DNA of 12,310 nucleotides from NCBI GenBank assembly GCA_039030335.1, contig JBCCEJ010000112.1, positions 1 to 12,310 on the forward strand, given 5' to 3'. Under the pieces are notes generated by a model. It made no database searches. It was not told the DNA's origin and saw only the letters and a program-made list of their open reading frames with translations. Of the stretch, positions 1-8,886 are shown piece after piece (the first letter of the stretch is position 1; every line of letters begins with the position of its first letter). The position numbers and the translations under genes were made by a program. Source of the stretch: JBCCEJ01 sp039030335 (lineage in GTDB: Bacteria > Pseudomonadota > Gammaproteobacteria > HK1).

Positions 1-96
1 GCCGATCCATGTACCATCTTGTGGACGAATGTAAGCAGCTGATTGCCCACCACAACTTACAAGTTCATTTCACACATGTACCACGAGCATAGAATG
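1..96. mobile_element. Possible end of an insertion element interrupting pilB
   Basis: The stretch left of the last PilB-like codon does not continue the PilB protein. Read on the minus strand, PilB similarity runs through the residues LRILDP (the Pro codon is at 97–99) and then changes to a short tail HSMLVVHV and a stop at 70–72. The stretch is less GC-rich than the genes beside it and contains the nine-base word CATGTACCA twice in the same orientation (8–16 and 75–83). Repeated short words near a terminus are known from some insertion sequences, for example the IS21 family. No transposase is visible because the window ends here. A rearrangement breakpoint or an assembly join would look the same. 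The exact junction cannot be fixed from one side. Confidence 0.3.
8..83. repeat. Direct repeat CATGTACCA, two copies 67 bases apart
   Basis: CATGTACCA occurs at 8–16 and again at 75–83, inside the short segment that interrupts pilB. On the minus strand the word reads TGGTACATG. Two copies of a nine-base word within 80 bases is more than chance would normally give. They could be transposase-binding repeats at an element end, but this is inference. Confidence 0.5.
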
Positions 97-990
97 TGGG
101 TCGAGAATACGCAGAACCGATTTTTCACCGAACAGGGTCGGACAGGTACTGACGCGGAAGTCGATCGCTTTGGTCTTGGATAGCTTCAGCTTGATGCGGC
201 CATCCTGCGGAACCCGGCGTTCTGACACGTCGAGACGCGCCATGACCTTGATGCGCGACGATATCTTCATCGCGAGCTGTAGCGGTGGCCGCGCAACCTC
301 TGTCAGGACACCGTCGATACGGTAGCGCACCCGGCAGAACTTTTCGTAGGGCTCGATGTGAATGTCGGAGACGCCTTTTTTGATGGCGTCGACCAGAATC
401 TTGTTGACGAAGCGTACGACCGGTGCATCGTCTACGTCGGAAGCACCACCGTCATCATTCGGGTCGGACTCCTCAGCGACCTCGAGATCGTCGAGATCCT
501 CGAGGTCGTCGTCTCCCACCATGTCCGACATCGACGAGTCGGCCGCTTCGAGCGTTTTGTCGATAGTGGCGGAGAGCTTGTCCTCCTCGCAGACGATTGC
601 CTCAACCGTCGTGCCGGTGGCGAAGCGGATTTCTTCGAGTGCGGACAGGTTGGTCGGATCCGCGACGCCAACGAACAGACGGTTGCCGCGTTTGTACAGC
701 GGCAATGCGTGGTGTTGCCGGATCATCTTCTCGTTGACGAGCTTGACCACGTCGACGTCGATTTCCAGCGCCGCGATGTCGACCAGCGGTGTACCGAATT
801 CCTCGGCCGCCGCCTGCGCTATTTCGCGCGCCGCGCCGAGCTTGTTGGCGATCACGTACGTGACGAACGGAACGCCTTCTTCCTGTGCAGACTGCGACGC
901 TTGTGCCGCGGCGTCTTCTTCCAGGAGCCCGTCCAGCACCAGTTTACGAGCCAGACCACCAAGATGGATCCGATCGGAGGTAACGGCCAT
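70..990 (-). CDS. pilB: Type IV pilus extension ATPase PilB, truncated N-terminal half
   Basis: PilB is the cytoplasmic hexameric ATPase that drives pilus extension. Residues 1–150 form the MshEN-type N-terminal domain (opening with IHLGGLARKLVLDGLL). An acidic linker at about 151–189 is followed by the start of the ATPase module: APVVRFVNKILVDAIKKG, the Asp-box SDIHIEPYE (208–216) and RYRIDG (222–227). Similarity ends at LRILDP (293–298), a few tens of residues before the Walker A motif should appear. An eight-residue unrelated tail and a stop follow. The product is 306 residues against about 570 for intact PilB, so it has no Walker A, Walker B or zinc-binding region and cannot be a working motor. 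The ATG at 990 (MAVTSD) has AGGAAGAG upstream. An in-frame ATG at 1020 with TAAGG upstream would add ten residues and cannot be excluded. It is probably a pseudogene unless the reading is an assembly artefact. Confidence 0.85.
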   Translation of the reverse strand: MAVTSDRIHLGGLARKLVLDGLLEEDAAAQASQSAQEEGVPFVTYVIANKLGAAREIAQAAAEEFGTPLVDIAALEIDVDVVKLVNEKMIRQHHALPLYKRGNRLFVGVADPTNLSALEEIRFATGTTVEAIVCEEDKLSATIDKTLEAADSSMSDMVGDDDLEDLDDLEVAEESDPNDDGGASDVDDAPVVRFVNKILVDAIKKGVSDIHIEPYEKFCRVRYRIDGVLTEVARPPLQLAMKISSRIKVMARLDVSERRVPQDGRIKLKLSKTKAIDFRVSTCPTLFGEKSVLRILDPHSMLVVHV

Positions 991-1046
991 ATTGCGCTCT
1001 TCCTGCTGAGTCCGGCCCATGGTGCCGGACCTTAATACCCGCAGAT

Positions 1047-1052
1047 ATAGTA
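1047..1052 (-). promoter_or_regulatory. Candidate -10 element for pilB
   Basis: On the minus strand TACTAT lies at 1052–1047, which would start transcription near 1040, a sensible distance from either pilB start. The -35 region 17 bases upstream (TGTCAA) is poor. The gap to clpB (1021–1194) also holds the ten-base word GGTGCCGGAC twice, at 1021–1030 and 1114–1123. This is a weak call. Confidence 0.25.
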
Positions 1053-1141
1053 GCGGCTTTCAGTTCAGATTGACACTGAGCCGGCGTTGGCCCGATGCCT
1101 CGCAACTGCCTGGGGTGCCGGACATTTTCCGGAGCGCACCA

Positions 1142-1171
1142 GGCGGCCTCGCGAGCGTCGCGCGGGCCGCC
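1142..1171 (-). terminator. GC-rich hairpin downstream of clpB
   Basis: GGCGGCC at 1142–1148 pairs with GGCCGCC at 1165–1171, and an inner CGCGA/TCGCG stem can extend it. It starts 24 bases after the clpB stop on the minus strand. No T-run follows, so it may slow or protect the 3' end of the clpB message rather than act as a true intrinsic terminator. A smaller hairpin (CCGGA/TCCGG) lies at 1118–1132. Confidence 0.35.
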
Positions 1172-1194
1172 GCCGCGATGGTCGAACCGTCCGT

Positions 1195-3768
<2,574 letters not shown>

Positions 3769-3805
3769 GCCGCACCTCCATGAATGATGTCCTGATGCAT
3801 CAGTA

Positions 3806-3832
3806 CGTTAGGGCGCGGCAGGCACCTTCAAG
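3806..3832 (-). promoter_or_regulatory. Sigma-32 (RpoH) type heat-shock promoter of clpB
   Basis: On the minus strand the -35 box CTTGAA is at 3832–3827. After 13 bases comes CCCTAACG at 3813–3806, close to the sigma-32 pattern CTTGAA – N13–17 – CCCCATNT. Transcription would start near 3800, about 30 bases before the clpB ATG. A perfect 12-base palindrome, CTGATGCATCAG (3792–3803), overlaps the expected start. Heat-shock control of clpB by RpoH is well established in gammaproteobacteria. Confidence 0.7.
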
Positions 3833-3894
3833 CGGCATCGCTCACGCCGTGTCGCGCGCGGCACGGGCATTTCAATACCGCCTCACGACGCCCG

Positions 3895-4773
3895 CTAGTC
3901 CAACCAGATGAACGATGCCATACGGCCGGTCTGGCCATCCCGGCGGTAGGAGAAAAACGCGGACGTCTCGGTGTAGGTGCAGCGCGCGAGCGCGTAAACG
4001 TCTGCGATCCCGGCCCGTGCCAGGCGTAAGCGCGCCAGGCCATGGAGGTCGGCGAGCCAGTGGCCAGGTCGGTTTGCGACGAAACAGCGCTCCGCGTCGG
4101 TATCTTCCACGATGAAAGCGGTGCGTACCTCCGGTCCGACCTCGAATGCCTCTGGTCCGATGCAGGGGCCGAGCCAGGCCAGCAGATCGTTCGATTCGAA
4201 TGCCGCGACAGTGCTTTCGATGACACCAGCGGCGAGCCCACGCCAGCCCGCGTGCGCGGCCGCGACCTGCGTGCCGGCGGCATCGCAGATGAGCACCGGG
4301 AGGCAATCGGCGGTCATGATCGCGCAGACGCGACCGCGCTCCGATGTATAGGAAGCGTCGGCCCGATCGTCCTTTCCCACATCTGCGGCGTCGACGCATT
4401 TGGTTCCATGCACCTGCGAGAGCCACGCTGGCTCGTCCGGCATCGCAGCTGCCGCGGCGACCAGATGTCGGTTCGCGTTGACCGTTTCCCGGACATCGCC
4501 ACTCCCGAAGCCGAGATTCAGGCTGCTGAACGGCGCTTCGCTCTGACCACCGCCGCGGGTGGTCGTGAAGGCGCGGACGTTGGCGGGTGCTGGCCAGTCG
4601 AGCGCGAGGAGCCCGGGCGCGTCCGATGCGACGCGGCCCGGGTCCGTCGGTGCCGCTTGGCCGTCGCGCGCCTCGTGCCCGCTGCGCCAGGCTGCCGGGG
4701 CCTGCACCGGAGCAGCGCGGTCCGGGTGGGACGCACGCGAAGCGCCGGGTGCAGGCGAGCGCGGTTCACTCAT
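3895..4773 (-). CDS. pgeF: Peptidoglycan editing factor PgeF (YfiH, laccase-domain family)
   Basis: Members of this family (formerly DUF152, polyphenol oxidase or laccase domain) act as a peptidoglycan quality-control enzyme in E. coli, removing L-Ser wrongly placed in muropeptide precursors; purine-nucleoside activities are also described for relatives. The expected metal-site residues are visible: SQVHG (His122), TADCLPVL (Cys157) and AAHAGWRG (His174), followed by LGPCIGP. The 292-residue product carries a Pro/Ala-rich N-terminal extension of about 50 residues before the conserved domain begins near LLALDWPAPANV. The ATG at 4773 has GGAG eight bases upstream, which supports the long form. 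It sits between rluD and clpB on the same strand, the order known from Pseudomonas. A periplasmic signal is not seen. Confidence 0.93.
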   Translation of the reverse strand: MSEPRSPAPGASRASHPDRAAPVQAPAAWRSGHEARDGQAAPTDPGRVASDAPGLLALDWPAPANVRAFTTTRGGGQSEAPFSSLNLGFGSGDVRETVNANRHLVAAAAAMPDEPAWLSQVHGTKCVDAADVGKDDRADASYTSERGRVCAIMTADCLPVLICDAAGTQVAAAHAGWRGLAAGVIESTVAAFESNDLLAWLGPCIGPEAFEVGPEVRTAFIVEDTDAERCFVANRPGHWLADLHGLARLRLARAGIADVYALARCTYTETSAFFSYRRDGQTGRMASFIWLD

Positions 4774-4862
4774 TGGCTGGTCTCCGTTGTCGCGTCGAGG
4801 GGTCCGAACCCTAACCTAGCAGAGCATGCCGCGTCAGGTACGAATGCCTGCACCGGAGGGTG

Positions 4863-5834
4863 CTAGCCGGCGCGAAGATGGCCGAGGAGTTGTTCGAGGT
4901 CGGTTGGCAGCGGTGCCCTGAACTCGACCTTGACGCCGGTGGCGGGGTGCACGAATGCGAGCCATGCGGCGTGCAGGGCCTGTCGCTCGAATTGCAGCGC
5001 GGGGGCCGCGACACTGCGCGGGCCATAGAGCGGGTCGCCGAGTAACGGAAAACCCCAATGCGCTGCGTGGACCCGGATTTGGTGTGTCCGGCCTGTTTCC
5101 AGGCGCGCGCGCAGTAGCGTGGCTCCGGCGAGCCGCTCCTCTACGTCGAAGTGCGTCACGGCCTCCTTCCCGCCGCGGGTAACGGCCATACGCGTGCGCT
5201 GCGTTGGGTGGCGCCCCACGGGCGCATTGACCGTAGTGCCAGCCGACGGTTCGCCGGCCGCAATCGCCAGATACTGGCGCGTCACTTCCCGTGCCGACAA
5301 AGCCGCGACCAGCTGCCGGTGAGCCCGTTCGGAACGAGCGACGGCAAGGAGGCCGGTGGTGTCCTTGTCCAGGCGATGCACGAGCCCCGCCCTGGGCAGG
5401 GACCGCAAGTCTGGAAATTGCGCCAACAGGCCGTTCACGAGCGTACCGCTACGGTTACCGGCGCCGGGGTGCACTACCAGTCCGGCCGGCTTGTTCACGA
5501 CGATGACATCATGGTCGGCGTGCGTGATATCGATTGGCAGCACTTCGGGCTGCCAGCGCAGCGGATCGTCCGGGTCGTCCAATGCCGGGACCATGTCGAT
5601 GCGCACGGTCTCATCTCCCAGCACTCGCGTCGCGGGACGCACCGTCGCGCCGTCGACCAGGATCCGACCTTCGCGCAGCATCGACTGCACGCGGGCACGC
5701 GAGTAATCGGGAACCAGCTGAGCGATGACCGCATCGATCCGGGCACCCTCAGCCGATATGGGAATGCGCACCTCCAGCGCTTCCCGAGATGGCTCGGCGG
5801 GCGCTGATGCGCTAACCTTTTCCTTCTGCGTCAC
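4863..5834 (-). CDS. rluD: 23S rRNA pseudouridine synthase RluD
   Basis: RluD makes the pseudouridines at 23S rRNA positions 1911, 1915 and 1917 in helix 69, needed for ribosome assembly and function. An S4 RNA-binding domain (about 30–90, including SRARVQSMLREGRILVDG) is followed by the RluA-type catalytic domain with VVNKPAGLVVHPG (112–124) and the active-site motif HRLDKDTTG, catalytic Asp156. RTHQIRVH near the C-terminus is also typical. Length 323 residues fits the family. The first available start is a GTG at 5834 with only a weak ribosome site, so a shorter form starting at a GTG near residue 22 (EVRIPIS) is possible. The stop is 89 bases from the pgeF start, suggesting one transcription unit. 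The gene diverges from bamD with only 51 bases between start codons. Confidence 0.95.
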   Translation of the reverse strand: MTQKEKVSASAPAEPSREALEVRIPISAEGARIDAVIAQLVPDYSRARVQSMLREGRILVDGATVRPATRVLGDETVRIDMVPALDDPDDPLRWQPEVLPIDITHADHDVIVVNKPAGLVVHPGAGNRSGTLVNGLLAQFPDLRSLPRAGLVHRLDKDTTGLLAVARSERAHRQLVAALSAREVTRQYLAIAAGEPSAGTTVNAPVGRHPTQRTRMAVTRGGKEAVTHFDVEERLAGATLLRARLETGRTHQIRVHAAHWGFPLLGDPLYGPRSVAAPALQFERQALHAAWLAFVHPATGVKVEFRAPLPTDLEQLLGHLRAG

Positions 5835-5885
5835 CGACTTACAGACTGCTCTTCACGCCGGATGCCGGCACAGGAGATTGAACCC

Positions 5886-6695
5886 ATGAGTCCCACCCTG
5901 GCGCCGCGCTCTGCTTCCCGAATGGGCCGACTGGCTCTGGCTGCTCTCGCGCTGGTGTACCTCTCCGGCTGCGGCCTGTTCGGGAAAGAGGAGGATCCGA
6001 CGCGCAACTGGTCAGAGCAGCGCCTCTACCAGGCCGGCAAGAGCGCCCTGGAAGGCGGCGATTACGAGAAAGCCATCGACTTCTATCAGAAACTGGAGAC
6101 GCGTTATCCATTTGGCCCGTTCGCCCAGCAGGCGCAGCTCGAATCCTCATTTGCGTACTATAAGACGAGTGAGCCGGCGTCTGCGGTCGCAGCTGCCGAT
6201 CGGTTCATCAAACTCAATCCCCAGCATCCGAATGTCGACTACGCCTATTACATGAAGGGGCTTGCACAGTTCGACCAGGGACGCGGCTTCATCGACCGGA
6301 TCTCGCCGATGGATCCATCGCAGCGCGACCCGGGCAGTGCGCTGGCTTCGTTTGAAGACTTCCAGGAACTCGTACAGCGCTATCCCAACAGCCGCTACGC
6401 GAAAGACGCGCGTCAGCGCATGCTGTATCTGCGGAACAATCTCGCCAGGTACGAGCTACACGTCGCCAATTACTATATGCGTCGTGGTGCCTTCGTTGCG
6501 GCCGCGAACCGGGCCAAGTATGTGATCGAGAACTACGATGAGGCCCCAGCCGTGCCCGAGGCACTCGCCGTCATGGCCAAAGCCTACAAAGTCATGGGAT
6601 TGAACGACCTCAGCGCCGTCGCGCTGCGCGTACTGATACTGAATTTTCCGGACGACCCGAGGATCGCCGAGGTCGAATCGCTTCAGCTCGAGTAG
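5886..6695 (+). CDS. bamD: Outer-membrane assembly lipoprotein BamD (ComL)
   Basis: BamD is an essential lipoprotein of the BAM complex that inserts beta-barrel proteins, working with BamA at the inner face of the outer membrane. The N-terminus has a basic start, a hydrophobic stretch and the lipobox LSGC (lipidated Cys29), cut by signal peptidase II. The mature protein is a string of TPR-like helices, for example WSEQRLYQAGKSALEGGDYEKAI and YYMRRGAFVAAANRAKYVI, with the conserved QLESSFAYYK region. The ATG at 5886 is preferred because AGGAG (5872–5876) lies nine bases upstream. An in-frame ATG at 5862 would add eight residues but lacks a ribosome site and falls in a small hairpin (GCCGG/CCGGC, 5857–5869). 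Length 269 residues is normal. It ends 19 bases from the glnB stop, tail to tail. Confidence 0.95.
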   Translation: MSPTLAPRSASRMGRLALAALALVYLSGCGLFGKEEDPTRNWSEQRLYQAGKSALEGGDYEKAIDFYQKLETRYPFGPFAQQAQLESSFAYYKTSEPASAVAAADRFIKLNPQHPNVDYAYYMKGLAQFDQGRGFIDRISPMDPSQRDPGSALASFEDFQELVQRYPNSRYAKDARQRMLYLRNNLARYELHVANYYMRRGAFVAAANRAKYVIENYDEAPAVPEALAVMAKAYKVMGLNDLSAVALRVLILNFPDDPRIAEVESLQLE

Positions 6696-6696
6696 G

Positions 6697-6711
6697 CGGG
6701 TTTGAAACCCG
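6697..6711. terminator. Short inverted repeat between convergent bamD and glnB
   Basis: CGGGTTT and AAACCCG flank a single G at 6697–6711, just between the two stop codons. It could serve both converging messages. The loop is very short when fully paired and neither side has a T-run, so its strength as a terminator is doubtful. Confidence 0.35.
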
Positions 6712-6714
6712 AGC

Positions 6715-7053
6715 TCAGAGCGCCGCTTCGTCCAACTCGCCGGTGCGAATCCGCACGACGCTCTCGATGGTGGTCACGAAAATTTTGCCGTCGCCTATTT
6801 TGCCGGTACGAGCCGCTTCCGTGATCGCCTCTACACACGGCTCGAGCTGCTGGTCGGTCACGACTATCTCGATCCGCACCTTCGGCAGGAAGTCGACGAC
6901 GTATTCGGCGCCACGGTACAGCTCCGTGTGGCCTTTTTGCCGGCCGAAGCCCTTGACCTCAGTAGCGGTCATGCCGGTGACACCGAGTTCTGAAAGTGCC
7001 TCGCGCACGTCGTCCAGTTTGAACGGTTTGATGATGGCTTCAATCTTCTTCAC
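6715..7053 (-). CDS. glnB: Nitrogen regulatory protein P-II (GlnB)
   Basis: This is a trimeric PII signal protein that senses 2-oxoglutarate, ATP and ADP, and relays nitrogen status to NtrB and the glutamine synthetase adenylyltransferase after uridylylation. The protein begins KKIEAIIKPFKLDDVREAL and carries the T-loop KGHTELYRGAEY with Tyr51, the uridylylation site. The B-loop TGKIGDGKIF and the C-terminal signature RIRTGE follow. The GTG at 7053 has GAGGA six bases upstream and gives exactly 112 residues, the standard PII length; a longer reading from 7146 is not supported. GlnB is preferred over GlnK because the sequence is GlnB-like and no amtB ammonium transporter is next to it, but the two cannot be separated with certainty. 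It is divergent from pilS. Confidence 0.93.
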   Translation of the reverse strand: MKKIEAIIKPFKLDDVREALSELGVTGMTATEVKGFGRQKGHTELYRGAEYVVDFLPKVRIEIVVTDQQLEPCVEAITEAARTGKIGDGKIFVTTIESVVRIRTGELDEAAL

Positions 7054-7216
7054 CGGCGTTCCTCGTAGCGTCGTGCCCAGCGTCCGTGGGCCACATTCCG
7101 GGACCGGGAGTGTAGCGCACATCGAGCGGTGCGCCGCCACGTGCACCCCGAGGTACGGGAGGCACTGGCCGGCGGGCTTGCGGACGCCGCCCGGGGCGGT
7201 ATAGGTGGCAGTCGCG
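7054..7216. promoter_or_regulatory. Divergent glnB–pilS promoter region
   Basis: These 163 bases separate two start codons facing away from each other, so promoters for both genes should lie here. On the minus strand TACACT at 7114–7109 is a fair -10 for glnB, about 50 bases before its GTG, but no good -35 is seen. On the plus strand no convincing promoter for pilS is visible. No sigma-54 pattern was found for glnB. Confidence 0.35.
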
Positions 7217-8842
7217 ATGGAACATGCGGTCGGTCAGGGCACCGGGGTACGCTTGCGCGCGCCGGCGACCAATCCGTGGATGCCGCTCGCTTACCTGAGT
7301 CTCTACCGACTGGTGCTTGCCCTGCTGTTCGCCATGCTCGCGCTGATGCAGTTCACGCCCCGGCCGCTCGGAACCTTTCATCCGGAAGTGTTCACGACGG
7401 CGAGTTTCATCTACCTCGCCTTCGCCGTGCTCTGTGCACTCGCGGTGCAGCGGCGACGGCCCGCGTTCGAATTGCAACTGCTGATCAGCACGGGCGTAGA
7501 TGTGGTTGCGCTCTGCGTGTTGATGTACGCGAGCGGCGGTGTGCAGTCCGGTCTCGGCATGCTCGTGCTGGTCGCGGTGGCGGGCGGCAGTGTGCTCAGC
7601 CGCCGGCGCATCGCGTTCCTGTTTGCGTCGCTCGCGTCGCTCGCGGTGCTGATACAGCAGATCGTGCTGGCATGGGACTGGTGGGTGCCGGTCTCCGACT
7701 ATACGCACGGTGGGTTACTCGGCCTCGGATTCTTCACGACCGCCGCGCTGGCACATCTGTCCGCACAGCGGATCCGCGCGAGCGAGACGCTCGTTCAGCA
7801 GCACGCGGTCGACCTCGCCAGCCTCGCGGAGCTGAACGAGCACATCGTGCAACGGATGCAGTCCGGCGTTCTGGTCATCGATCGCCACGGGGACATCCCC
7901 CTCATCAACCACGCGGCGAGTACGCTCCTCGCGTTACCCGGTGAGACACCGCCTGGCGGTATCGCGGAGAGTCTGCCGGCCATGGCGGAGTTGTTGGCGC
8001 GCTGGCGCCGCGATTCCGACCGCAGCTCCTACGTTATGTCGTCGCCCGCCACCGGCGGCGAACTGGTCGTCTCATTCGCGGCCCTTGGCGCGCGGGCCAA
8101 CGCCGGCGTCGTGGTGTTTCTCGAGGATGCAGCCGCGATGAACCAGCGTGCTCAGCAGCTCAAACTGGCGTCGCTGGGACGCCTCACCGCCGGTATCGCG
8201 CACGAAGTGCGCAACCCGCTCGGTGCGATCAGCCATGCGGGCGAGTTGCTCGGCGAGAATCCGGCCTTACCGCGTTCGGAACGGCGGCTCACCGAGATCA
8301 TCAATACGAACGCGAAACGCGTGAACGAGATCATCGAAAACGTGATGCAACTCAGCCGGCGGCAGGCGACGTCACCCGAGCGCATGGAACTGTCTGAGTG
8401 GCTGGCCGAGTTCGTGAAGGACTTCAGCGCTGAAACCGGCGCTCGCGAGGTATTGGACACGGCGCTCGATCCGCCGTCCATCGGCGTGCGCTGCGACCCC
8501 GGGCAGCTGCGTCAGGTCGTCTGGAACCTCTGTGAGAACGGCTTGCGCCATTGCCGCGATCCGGCCCGGGTCGTCCTGAGGGCCGGCCTGCATGCCGATA
8601 CCAGTCGCCCCTACCTGGAGATTGCAGACAACGGCCCGGGCATCAGCGCGGAGCACGCTCAGCACATTTTCGAGCCGTTTTTTACCACGCATGCGGAAGG
8701 CTCTGGCCTGGGTCTCTACATCGCGCGCGAACTCTGCTTGAGCAATCAGGCATCGCTCGTCTTCGTTCCCGCTGATGACGGCGCATGCTTTCGCATCAAC
8801 TTTGCCGATCCCAGGCGCAACACCGACCAGACGCTGCTATAA
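7217..8842 (+). CDS. pilS: Type IV pilus sensor histidine kinase PilS
   Basis: PilS is the inner-membrane sensor kinase that phosphorylates PilR to control pilin transcription; in Pseudomonas it senses PilA itself within the membrane. Six hydrophobic segments are visible in about residues 24–181. A PAS-like region follows (about 205–305), then the HisKA dimerisation domain with H-box AGIAHEVRNPLGAISHA, phospho-acceptor His329, and the ATPase domain with N-box LCENGLRHC, G1 box DNGPGIS, FEPFFTT and G2 box GSGLGLYIAREL. The ATG at 7217 has AGGTGG (7203–7208) eight bases upstream and gives 541 residues; the GTG at 7205 lies inside that ribosome site. pilR follows after 44 bases on the same strand, so the two are likely one operon. 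The gene lies downstream of bamD as in Pseudomonas, but with glnB inserted between. Confidence 0.95.
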   Translation: MEHAVGQGTGVRLRAPATNPWMPLAYLSLYRLVLALLFAMLALMQFTPRPLGTFHPEVFTTASFIYLAFAVLCALAVQRRRPAFELQLLISTGVDVVALCVLMYASGGVQSGLGMLVLVAVAGGSVLSRRRIAFLFASLASLAVLIQQIVLAWDWWVPVSDYTHGGLLGLGFFTTAALAHLSAQRIRASETLVQQHAVDLASLAELNEHIVQRMQSGVLVIDRHGDIPLINHAASTLLALPGETPPGGIAESLPAMAELLARWRRDSDRSSYVMSSPATGGELVVSFAALGARANAGVVVFLEDAAAMNQRAQQLKLASLGRLTAGIAHEVRNPLGAISHAGELLGENPALPRSERRLTEIINTNAKRVNEIIENVMQLSRRQATSPERMELSEWLAEFVKDFSAETGAREVLDTALDPPSIGVRCDPGQLRQVVWNLCENGLRHCRDPARVVLRAGLHADTSRPYLEIADNGPGISAEHAQHIFEPFFTTHAEGSGLGLYIARELCLSNQASLVFVPADDGACFRINFADPRRNTDQTLL

Positions 8843-8886
8843 GCTAGCGGCGCATCACCGTCACCCGTAGCTTAGGGAAGTCAGGT

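Noticed and set aside
358..1035. Long plus-strand open frames opposite pilB
   Set aside because: They mirror the pilB coding frame in GC-rich sequence, have low-complexity composition and match no known domain.
1070..1075. TTGACA on the plus strand as a -35 element
   Set aside because: No matching -10 at the right distance and no plus-strand gene downstream.
4042..4866. 274-codon plus-strand frame opposite pgeF
   Set aside because: The minus strand encodes a complete PgeF with all key residues; the plus frame is an Arg/Gly-rich shadow.
7178..7205. TTGCGG – 16 bases – TATAGG as a sigma-70 promoter for pilS
   Set aside because: It would start transcription around 7211, after the ribosome site AGGTGG and only a few bases before the ATG.
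7040..7708. 222-codon minus-strand frame opposite the start of pilS
   Set aside because: Rich in His, Arg and Glu as expected of an antisense frame of a membrane protein; overlaps both pilS and glnB.
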